Source: Peptococcaceae bacterium (lineage in GTDB: Bacteria; Bacillota; Peptococcia; DRI-13; UBA5745). Taken from it: a DNA stretch of 10,579 bases. The number at the start of each line of letters is the position of its first letter. Position 1 is the stretch's first letter. Both the position numbers and the translations under genes were made by a program. Shown here piece after piece: positions 1-6,429 of this stretch. Where the stretch lies: assembly GCA_031264885.1 (NCBI GenBank), contig JAISDM010000110.1, forward strand, positions 1 through 10,579, given 5' to 3'. The notes under the pieces are model-generated. The model made no database searches, had not been told where the DNA came from, and saw nothing but the letters and a program-made list of their open reading frames with translations.

Positions 1-3000
1 GTGTCCGCGCCGCCGCTGTCGTTCCGGACGGTCACGGTGTACCGCGCCTGTGTGCCTGCGGAGACCGGCCCGTAGGCGCCGGAGATGGAGGGATGCAGGG
101 TTCTGCCGATGTAATCCACTTCTTTGTCGATCCCGATGTCCGGGGCCGGCGTGGGCGTCGGCGAGGGCTCAATGACGACGGTCGTATCGTCCTCCGCGGG
201 ATCGGCGGGCTCATTGGAGTACGCGCCGACCGCCGTGGCTGTCGCGTCGTTCGGGTAGGTTCCCGCCGCTATAAACGAGAGTGTGTAGCGGAGGACCAGA
301 TCGTCGCCGACGGCCAGTTCAAAGGCGTCGGCCATGGCGATTCTGCCTTGCTGTTTAAAAATGATATAGTCGTCCGCGGGTACGAGGAATATGGCCGCGT
401 TCGCGCCGCCGCCGGGGACGTGGCTGATTGCCAAAGTTCCGTCGAGGACGTCCCTCAGCCGCGTATCGGTAACGGCGACGTTTTTCAGGGGCTCCCCGCC
501 GCTGTTGGTCACCGTCACAGTGTAGTGTACCGGATCGCCCACAAAAGCAGAGGTTTTATCGGCGCTTTTGTCGATCTCGACTCTCGGGGCCGGCGTGGGT
601 GTGGGCGTCGGCGTTACCGATGCCGTGGGTGTCGGTGTCGGCGCGGGGCCCGTGGGTGTCGGCGTCGGAGTCCCGCTCGGCGTAGGTGTCGGCGTGGGGG
701 ATCCGCTTGGCGCGGGGCTGGTGGGCGTCGGCGCGGGGCTGGTGGGCGTTGGCGACGCCGTCGGTGACGGTGTCGGTGTCGGCGTTACCGATGCGGTGGG
801 CGCCGGCGTGGGCGAAGGCGTCGGTGTGGGCGTGGGCGTCGGCAAGGGTATCGGTGTGGTAAAGCCCGCGTCTACATTGGAGAGACGGTATCCGTAAAGC
901 CCGATAGCGTCCTTGGCCGGCAGTATCAGCGCGTCTGTGAAGGCGTCCCGGAGGGCGCCGGCAAAGTTGCCGGTTACATCCGAATCAGTGGCGGCGGCGC
1001 CCACGTTTTTCAGCGTTACGCCGGCCCCCTCTTTTTTGAATATCGAATTGGATCCCCCATCCTCAAAGCGCACTTGATAGCTGCCTGCCGCGAGGTTGGT
1101 AAATTCGTATTTGCCGTCCGCGCCTGTGACGACGGAGGCGACGTCGCTCCCCAGCGCGTCCTTGGCCCGTTCATAGCCACCGCCGCCATCCGGCGCGTAC
1201 AGCGTCACCTTGACGCTGGGCAGCGCCTGATCGGCCGGCGCTTGCCGCTGACCGTCCTTGTTCGCGTCCCACCAGGCTATGCCGGAGATCGCGCGGTGTA
1301 CGACCACCGCCGCCACCTGCGGGGCGTACAGCATGTCTTCGGCCGCCGACGACGTAATCGCGGTGGTGTCGTTGTAATACACATCGCCGCCTCTGTTGTC
1401 CGCCGGGGTGAGAGTGATTTTCATCTCATACTTATCCTTGGCGCCGAGAACGCCGGTGAGATAGATGGCCCGCGTTTCCGCTTTCAGATTCACCGTCTGT
1501 GTGCCGCCGCCCAGATCATCCGCGCTGACCGCGACCGTCCGGGCAGGCAGAGAGGCAATGGCGAAGTCGCCGCTTTGCACGTCCTTATCCCGCCAATAAT
1601 CGTCTCCGCCGGTCAGTTCGTGGACGTTGACCACCGTATGGGCGGAAACATTCTCGGGAAAGGATATCTCCAGCTTCTTGGTATAAGTCCCGTGGATCAC
1701 ACTGCCGCGGACATCGCCGTCGTAGGGCAGGACGTCCAGCAGCCGGTAATTGGTGTAATCCACCTCTCCGGGATTTTGATGGGTGACCTTGTAGACGATC
1801 TCTTCGCCCATTTCCAGGACGGGATCGTCCAGCATCTTGACCAAGGCGGCCTGGCTCTGCCGAATGACGCCGGCGGTGTACGCGGCCAGGTTGCCGTTGA
1901 CGGCGCGCAGAGCGCGTCCGTCCCCGATCGCCTGAATGGACGCGGTGTTGACCAGCTGTTCGTTGTTGTATACTTCCGTCGCCGCCGCGGATCCGACGGT
2001 GTCGTCCCCGCCCGGCTGTCCGATTCGGGCGGAGTAATGGATGGGTTTCAGAACGCCCGGGCCGGGGATGATGTTCTCAAACACAAATGTGATGACCTGC
2101 TGCCCCGAGGCGTTCACTATGACCGAATTCGGAGTGATCTCCTCCGCGCCGGCGGGATTGAAGAAACCGCCGTCGTGATTGCTCTGATCCACGGTGTATG
2201 TGCCGCCCATATAGAATTTGGTGGAAGCGTCCACATGGACTTTTTTCGGCAGGGTATCGACGATGGTGACGGTGGTGGGCTGACTGCCGTTCACACCGGG
2301 CTTGCCGGAGAGTTGGACGGAAGGCGTCAGGACATAGTCGATCCGGCGTTCCCCCGCGCCCACGTTATAGGCCGATTTCGGCGGGTTCCCCGAGGTAATC
2401 GCCTGCTGATCCACGGATTTGGTGACCCGCGCCTCAATGCCCACCACCAGCAGCGAGGCGCCGGACAGCCATCCCGCCGGGGCGTGGGTGCCCGGAACCA
2501 CCTGACCGCTCGCCGCGTCGTACTCTGCCTTGATATATGGATTCCTTAAAGTAGCCGCATTCTGCGGATAAAGATGATCCACCCGCGCGTCCGGATTGTT
2601 CAGTTTGGCCAGTATCTCGGAGTTAGCGCCCAGGCGGGTGTCGGCGAAAGTCATCGACTGACCCTTCGCCTGGGTCCAGATATGCAAGTCGTTGGTGGTC
2701 ATATAGACGTTGTGCGGTAAAATGGTCTCGGCTGAATCCTGCACCTGAGCGGCAAAGGAGACATAGGTCGAGCCGCTGCCGGCCCAGCCCTCCCTGCCCT
2801 CGAACAGCACGGCGACGCACTGACGCCGGCTGAGACCGGCGGCGAGATCCGAGGTATCCGCCAGCAGATCCGCCATGGTCGCGTAATAGCGCAGCATATC
2901 GGCGGAATAGCCGCCCGGCTCCGGATCCAGCAGGTGCGTTTTATTCATTTCATCGTCGCTGGTCCAATTGGAACCGTCCGCCTTGGAAACATACAATAAT

Positions 3001-5165
3001 TGGAATTTCATGGTTCCGCCCAATTCCCTGAACGCTAAATCCTGGTTATATATAAACATGTGATCCGGATCCCTGTCATAGGGAAGTCTGCCCATGGTAT
3101 CCAAGGGCTGAAAAGCGGCGGCGTCGAATTTCTGAAACAGATCGGCCGCGTAGGGATACTGATCGGGATCATTCCCTTGGCTGTTGCTGACGCCGCCGTA
3201 CACCTGTATCTCCGCGCCCAGAGGCGCCCAAGCGTCCGCGCCCCCTCCGTTGCCGGTGGACAGGTTGCCGCGGGGACCGCCCCACTGCGCGTCGCCCGCG
3301 TCCATGCGCCAGGGGTCGCCAAAGAAGGATAACAAAGAGAAGCTGCTCATTTTATCATAACGGCCGGGAGGGACGAGTACCACATCGGCCGTGCTTCTGT
3401 CGTCGCCGGTCACAGGCTGGGGGGTTCTTAAAACATTCGGCGTGGACAGCGTGGCCGCCCGAAGATTGTCGTCGGAGATGTCCATGTTGAACACGGTATT
3501 CGCGTCCACAGAGGCGGGCAGGGGAAAGAGAACCATCATATATCCCACGGAGAAGCAGCCGGTTCCCATATCTTCGCCCCAAACGGTGGGATAAGCGGCG
3601 GTGGCGCCTCCCAGATTGCGCAGAGGCCATTGGTACTCGCCGGCGCTGTTGATGAAGCTGTAGGCGTCCACCTTCACAGTGATTTTGGAACCGGATTGGG
3701 TCATCTCCCAGGTTCCGCCATCCGGGCAGGATTGCTCCGCCTCGTTTCTGAGTCCCTCATTCCCCGGCGCGCCGTTAATATGATAATGCCCCTGAGCGAT
3801 AAAACCCATGTCTCTTCCGCCCAGACCGACGCGCTCCGCCGCGTTATTCGGTTTATAGTCCCACAGCAGGGGCATGATCTGCCCGGGTCCCGTACCGGTC
3901 ACGTCATCGGACGTATCAAACCCTGTTCCCGCCACTCTCCTCCAAGCCTTCATATCCAGGTCAAAAGTAATTTCTCCCTGAGGCAGTTCCACGCCTTTCA
4001 GCTTTCGGACGCTGCCGTCGGGATTGGTCACCATCAGTGTGACGCTGTAGGCGAATATCCGGCCGTTCACGGTTCCGGCGGCCTTATTCTGCGCCTGATC
4101 GTTTCCTGTGGCAAAATCCCAGTCGGTTCGTATATTGACGCTGGTATTGCGCTCAAGCCGGATGTTCAGCTGATCCGGCGAGGCGGATACGGTGATGTCG
4201 GAAATTTCCACTTTTTTGCGCGTGTTCTGCCCCACAGGTTTCACAGCATCCGTGTCGTCCATCCAGGCGTAAAACTCCGGGGCGATCTTCGCGCCGTTGG
4301 CCATGCCCAGCACTCGGACGGCCACAGACAGGTTCCCTTCACCGGGGATCACCGTCGCGTTCTGCTCCGCCTTCATGTGGTAACGTCCGGTCAGGACGAC
4401 CCCTGACCCGTCCTCCGTCACCAGGGGGTCCTCCAGCCAGAGCATGGCGGACAGGTCGAAATTCGCCTGGGTCCGGTTGAGACCCGGCAGCACGAATCGC
4501 ACGTTCATGTAGCCGTTTCTGAAATAGGCCGTCACATCCTGATTCTGCAGGGCGGTGATATACCGCAGGGTGAACTGCATGGAATCAAAACTGCGCACAA
4601 TGTCATTCCGCGGCCCGTCGTCGAGACCGAGTCCGGGGCTGTCGTCCCAGGTGGGTTCCCCGTTGGTTTGGATATCCGGCGTGCCGTCCGTCCAGTCATC
4701 CAGCGCGAAGGAGGAAATATAAGCCTCGTTGGCTATAAGCCAGTCCTGGATCTCGCTCACGATCCCGGTGAAGGCGTTGTTTGACTCCGTATCCTGATCC
4801 AGAAGCGCGTAAGGCGGCGCCGGTACGCCCCCATCGTCGGAAGCGTAAAAGCCCTCGGCTTCGGGATCAACGGTATCCGCCGGATAACCGTGAACGCGGT
4901 AAAGGGTTTCTCCGCTGATGTTCTTGTATCTGTATAATGAGGTAGGCGTCGCCGCGACGGTTATGCCCTCCGCTTCATAATAAGACGGAACGGCAGCTGC
5001 CGGATCGGTGTACACGAATTCCGGCGCTTCGTCGGCGCGGGCCCCGTTCTGAAACAGCGGCGAAGCCAGGGATACCCAGATCATGACCGCCGCCAGAACA
5101 AAGGCCGTGACGGCCCTGATCCTGCGCATACTCTTGATTTTTCTCAATCTCATGATTCGATTCAT
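1..5165 (-). CDS. Giant secreted surface protein with DUF11-like and SdrD_B-like domains (3' end beyond window)
   Basis: The frame is open from an ATG at 5165 to the left edge, about 1721 codons with no stop. GAGAGGAG lies 11 bases upstream of the ATG. The N-terminus is a signal peptide: basic residues 3-17, hydrophobic core about 18-37, likely cleavage after ARA (residue 44). Residues ~45-900 match no family I recognise. DUF11-like (TIGR01451-type) beta-sandwich modules appear at ~910-1040 and ~1100-1290. An SdrD_B-like module (ISGIAWWDANKDGQ ... GADGKYEFTNLAAGSYQVRF) lies at ~1293-1390. A Pro/Thr-rich stalk (~1435-1525), another DUF11-like module (~1527-1655), a short PTPTPAP hinge and the start of a further module (DIGIDKEVDY, ~1673) follow. 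Known family role: extracellular adhesins or cell-surface scaffolds; the ligand is unknown. The cell-wall anchor, if any, is outside the window. It is divergent from the nitrogenase-like operon and probably functionally unrelated. The signal peptide and domain order are seen; the adhesin role is inference. Confidence 0.9.
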   Translation of the reverse strand, partial: MNRIMRLRKIKSMRRIRAVTAFVLAAVMIWVSLASPLFQNGARADEAPEFVYTDPAAAVPSYYEAEGITVAATPTSLYRYKNISGETLYRVHGYPADTVDPEAEGFYASDDGGVPAPPYALLDQDTESNNAFTGIVSEIQDWLIANEAYISSFALDDWTDGTPDIQTNGEPTWDDSPGLGLDDGPRNDIVRSFDSMQFTLRYITALQNQDVTAYFRNGYMNVRFVLPGLNRTQANFDLSAMLWLEDPLVTEDGSGVVLTGRYHMKAEQNATVIPGEGNLSVAVRVLGMANGAKIAPEFYAWMDDTDAVKPVGQNTRKKVEISDITVSASPDQLNIRLERNTSVNIRTDWDFATGNDQAQNKAAGTVNGRIFAYSVTLMVTNPDGSVRKLKGVELPQGEITFDLDMKAWRRVAGTGFDTSDDVTGTGPGQIMPLLWDYKPNNAAERVGLGGRDMGFIAQGHYHINGAPGNEGLRNEAEQSCPDGGTWEMTQSGSKITVKVDAYSFINSAGEYQWPLRNLGGATAAYPTVWGEDMGTGCFSVGYMMVLFPLPASVDANTVFNMDISDDNLRAATLSTPNVLRTPQPVTGDDRSTADVVLVPPGRYDKMSSFSLLSFFGDPWRMDAGDAQWGGPRGNLSTGNGGGADAWAPLGAEIQVYGGVSNSQGNDPDQYPYAADLFQKFDAAAFQPLDTMGRLPYDRDPDHMFIYNQDLAFRELGGTMKFQLLYVSKADGSNWTSDDEMNKTHLLDPEPGGYSADMLRYYATMADLLADTSDLAAGLSRRQCVAVLFEGREGWAGSGSTYVSFAAQVQDSAETILPHNVYMTTNDLHIWTQAKGQSMTFADTRLGANSEILAKLNNPDARVDHLYPQNAATLRNPYIKAEYDAASGQVVPGTHAPAGWLSGASLLVVGIEARVTKSVDQQAITSGNPPKSAYNVGAGERRIDYVLTPSVQLSGKPGVNGSQPTTVTIVDTLPKKVHVDASTKFYMGGTYTVDQSNHDGGFFNPAGAEEITPNSVIVNASGQQVITFVFENIIPGPGVLKPIHYSARIGQPGGDDTVGSAAATEVYNNEQLVNTASIQAIGDGRALRAVNGNLAAYTAGVIRQSQAALVKMLDDPVLEMGEEIVYKVTHQNPGEVDYTNYRLLDVLPYDGDVRGSVIHGTYTKKLEISFPENVSAHTVVNVHELTGGDDYWRDKDVQSGDFAIASLPARTVAVSADDLGGGTQTVNLKAETRAIYLTGVLGAKDKYEMKITLTPADNRGGDVYYNDTTAITSSAAEDMLYAPQVAAVVVHRAISGIAWWDANKDGQRQAPADQALPSVKVTLYAPDGGGGYERAKDALGSDVASVVTGADGKYEFTNLAAGSYQVRFEDGGSNSIFKKEGAGVTLKNVGAAATDSDVTGNFAGALRDAFTDALILPAKDAIGLYGYRLSNVDAGFTTPIPLPTPTPTPTPSPTPAPTASVTPTPTPSPTASPTPTSPAPTPTSPAPSGSPTPTPTPSGTPTPTPTGPAPTPTPTASVTPTPTPTPAPRVEIDKSADKTSAFVGDPVHYTVTVTNSGGEPLKNVAVTDTRLRDVLDGTLAISHVPGGGANAAIFLVPADDYIIFKQQGRIAMADAFELAVGDDLVLRYTLSFIAAGTYPNDATATAVGAYSNEPADPAEDDTTVVIEPSPTPTPAPDIGIDKEVDYIGRTLHPSISGAYGPVSAGTQARYTVTVRNDSGGAD
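587..863 (-). repeat. Pro/Thr-rich stalk-coding low-complexity repeat
   Basis: About 90 codons of alternating Pro with Thr, Ser or Ala (PTPTPTPSPTPAPTASVTP style), coded by imperfect short tandem repeats of the type GTGGGCGTCGGC on the plus strand. It sits inside the surface protein between the SdrD_B-like and DUF11-like modules. Such stretches act as extended, often O-glycosylated spacers in wall proteins. Copy number is likely to vary between strains by slippage, and assembly length could be wrong here. Confidence 0.85.
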
Positions 5166-5350
5166 CGTACATTAAACTCCTCTCTGGTACTCGTTTTTCG
5201 CCGCGTCCTTACAAGAACCGTTAGACAATTCCTTATTCGGCGGCGTGTTCAAATTCCGGGACTCGCGCAAAAAATAAGTCGTACCAGTCAAGTCCCCGCG
5301 GCGCGGCGGCCCGTTCAGCTCAGGCGCGTCCGAAAAATTTGCCGCCCTGT

Positions 5351-5476
5351 GCGGAAAAGTATACCCTTCCGCATAGGTAAAAAAATACGTTATGACTGTA
5401 TAAAACCGCCAAAAAACGCCGGCTTTGCACAGTCATAACGCATAAAAAAAGTGAGCGGAAGGGTATACCTTTCCGC
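5351..5476. repeat. 22-base inverted repeat pair flanking an 82-base segment
   Basis: 5351-5372 and the reverse complement of 5455-5476 agree at 21 of 22 bases (core GTATACC flanked by GCGGAA and TTCCGC). Each arm is also nearly palindromic by itself. Inside lies a second inverted pair, CGTTATGACTGT (5388-5399) and ACAGTCATAACG (5429-5440), a perfect 12-base match. The inner A-tracts (5379-5385 and 5444-5450) lie on the same strand, so the similarity is not one simple long palindrome. It may be a MITE-like insertion, an invertible switch, or a leader regulatory structure. Confidence 0.8.
5379..5440 (-). terminator. Intrinsic terminator-like hairpin, proximal
   Basis: Read leftwards, CGTTATGACTGT and ACAGTCATAACG form a perfect 12-bp stem around a 28-base loop. 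It is directly followed by TATTTTTTT (5387 down to 5379). The long loop makes it a weaker terminator than the distal one. It lies upstream of the surface protein start and points at it. Confidence 0.4.
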
Positions 5477-5483
5477 TCACTTT
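5444..5483 (-). terminator. Intrinsic terminator-like hairpin, distal
   Basis: A 30-base almost perfect palindrome (5451-5480: GTGAGCGGAA and TTCCGCTCAC around GGGTATACCT) is followed on the minus strand by seven T (5450-5444). AAA/TTT at the base can extend the stem. On the plus strand only TTT follows before GGG, so leftward termination is favoured. No minus-strand gene lies upstream of it in the window, so it is more likely a leader or attenuation element than a gene-end terminator. Confidence 0.5.
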
Positions 5484-5507
5484 GGGAGAAACGGTGACCG
5501 CTTCGAT

Positions 5508-5539
5508 TTGCGAATTATCTATACTATATGTATTCGCAA
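5508..5539. other. AT-rich hairpin / dyad symmetry
   Basis: TTGCGAAT (5508-5515) and ATTCGCAA (5532-5539) form a perfect 8-base inverted repeat around a 16-base AT-rich spacer (TATCTATACTATATGT). Such spacing fits a dimeric regulator operator or a small hairpin. A T-run (5549-5555) lies ten bases to the right, but no plus-strand gene precedes it. The function is not determinable from sequence. Confidence 0.4.
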
Positions 5540-5685
5540 GCCGATCTGTTTTTTTGGGGGGTCGGACGCGCGCGTTTTTACGCATCCAAATTTTCCTCTA
5601 TTTTCTTTATGAATAGAAGTATACTCCGTTCCCGCGGCGGATTCAAGATTTTGTTTGAAAATCCGCAATCGCGGTTTGACAGAAT

Positions 5686-5732
5686 GTACCGTGAACAGTA
5701 CGTCCGTAGGGGCGGCATTCTGCCGCCCGTCC
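5686..5732 (+). repeat. Dispersed palindromic intergenic repeat, copy A
   Basis: Contains GTACCGTGAAC (5686-5696), a variable spacer of 9 bases, then GTAGGGGCGGCAT and CTGCCGCCCGTCC (5706-5732). GGGCGGCA and TGCCGCCC form an 8-bp stem with a TTC loop. The same 47-base layout recurs inverted at 10056-10102, and its palindromic half again at 10104-10127, so this is a multi-copy REP/MITE-like element confined to intergenic DNA here. Confidence 0.8.
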
Positions 5733-5789
5733 CCGGCGAACGCGGATTCCTGCTGCCATCCGGGTTTATCTGTCTCCGTCATTCCGGGC

Positions 5790-5818
5790 TTGCGCCGCGC
5801 GCCGGAACGTAGTAGAAT
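5790..5818 (+). promoter_or_regulatory. Candidate sigma-A promoter for the DUF3786 / nitrogenase-like operon
   Basis: TTGCGC (5790-5795), a 17-base spacer, then TAGAAT (5813-5818). The predicted transcription start falls at or just after the ATG at 5824, which would give a leaderless or near-leaderless mRNA. The -35 box is weak. A TTGACA at 5676-5681 has no matching -10 box. Confidence 0.35.
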
Positions 5819-5823
5819 AAGCT

Positions 5824-6429
5824 ATGCGAACAAACAATTATCAAACACAGGCAGATCTGTCGCGGGAGCTTTTTCTGACTTTCGATCAGGAAGCGGTGAT
5901 CCGGAAATTAAAGCTCCCCCACGACGGCGAATATCTTTATGTGCGGTTTATGGATGTTCCCCTGCGCGTCGGACGCGCCACGGGAATCATTGAGGGCTGC
6001 GGGGACGGCGATACGGAGACGCCCATCGCGGTGTACGACTATCTCTGCTGCTCTCATGAGAACAGAAACCTTTCAGGCACATGGGTCACCACGGAAAGCG
6101 TCGGCCTGTCGTTTCACCGCGGACTGACCTCTGGCGGCCTGTTCGCTCAAATGGCCCAATATTTCGACGCGCGCCCGGCGGAGCTTGAGACCGCCTGCGC
6201 CACCCTCGGCGGTCAGAAGCGCGCGCCGGGGAACGTCTGCTCTGTGCTGCCCTTATTTGACGAACTTTTTGTCTGGCTGCAGTTCTGGCGCGGGGACGAT
6301 GAGTTTCCGGCAAAACTGACGCTGCTGTGGGATCAAAACGTAACCCAATATGTCCACTACGAAACGCTGTATTATATAGCCTCCATGATGTTCGCCAGGC
6401 TTAAACTGAAGGGGTTATATGCTCAATAA
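5824..6429 (+). CDS. DUF3786 domain protein, first gene of the nitrogenase-like operon
   Basis: 201 residues, probably cytoplasmic, with no signal peptide or membrane segment. I recognise it as DUF3786-like from its C-terminal half: a hydrophobic stretch followed by FWRGDDEFP (154-162), LLWDQN (167-172) and a tyrosine/methionine-rich final helix. The N-terminal half carries HDGEYLYVRFMDVPLRV (33-49), and cysteines occur at 59, 75 and 76. DUF3786 has no established biochemical function; from memory it recurs in anaerobes and methanogens near Fe-S and nitrogenase-like genes. An in-frame TAA at 5818-5820 makes ATG 5824 the earliest start, but it has no Shine-Dalgarno site. The 3' end overlaps the Fe-protein fusion by 11 bases, so the two are cotranscribed and probably coupled. 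Inference: an accessory, scaffold or maturation factor for the downstream enzyme. Confidence 0.85.
   Translation: MRTNNYQTQADLSRELFLTFDQEAVIRKLKLPHDGEYLYVRFMDVPLRVGRATGIIEGCGDGDTETPIAVYDYLCCSHENRNLSGTWVTTESVGLSFHRGLTSGGLFAQMAQYFDARPAELETACATLGGQKRAPGNVCSVLPLFDELFVWLQFWRGDDEFPAKLTLLWDQNVTQYVHYETLYYIASMMFARLKLKGLYAQ

Larger units (their letters stand above)
5166..5823. other. Divergent intergenic region, no convincing gene
   Basis: Separates the minus-strand surface protein from the plus-strand nitrogenase-like operon. 5166-5350 would be the leader of the surface protein gene; I find its Shine-Dalgarno site but no convincing sigma-A promoter. 5351-5476 holds the inverted-repeat and terminator-like structures listed separately. 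5508-5539 is a hairpin, and 5637-5666 is another (GCGGATT / AATCCGC). 5686-5732 is a dispersed repeat, and 5790-5818 a candidate promoter. Short open frames here overlap the repeats and show no family resemblance. Confidence 0.75.

Noticed and set aside
598..863. Repetitive stretch considered as CRISPR or minisatellite non-coding DNA
   Set aside because: Units are short, imperfect and without unique spacers, and they translate in frame as a Pro/Thr stalk.
93..897. Plus-strand open frames, including a Gly/Val repeat protein at 568-897
   Set aside because: They mirror the Pro/Thr stalk and neighbouring domains of the surface protein on the other strand; the minus frame has recognisable domains and is open throughout.
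1074..2549. 491-residue plus-strand open frame
   Set aside because: It is antisense to the DUF11-like part of the surface protein. GC-rich codon bias keeps the opposite frame open, and the translation is His/Arg/Gly-rich with no family pattern.
3630..4406. 258-residue plus-strand open frame
   Set aside because: It is antisense to the N-terminal region of the surface protein and has no ribosome-binding site or recognisable motif.
4975..5172. Minus-strand frame starting at ATG 5172, nearer the Shine-Dalgarno site
   Set aside because: It is out of frame with the signal peptide and long open frame that start at ATG 5165; its translation shows no protein-like features.
5184..5287. CTGGTAC / GTACCAG pairing that could mask the surface protein's Shine-Dalgarno site
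   Set aside because: Only 7 bp with a loop of about 90 bases; could easily be chance.
5528..5812. Short plus-strand frames in the intergenic region
   Set aside because: Much of them consists of the dispersed repeat (giving RRGGILPP-type peptides) and hairpins; no ribosome-binding site or family match.
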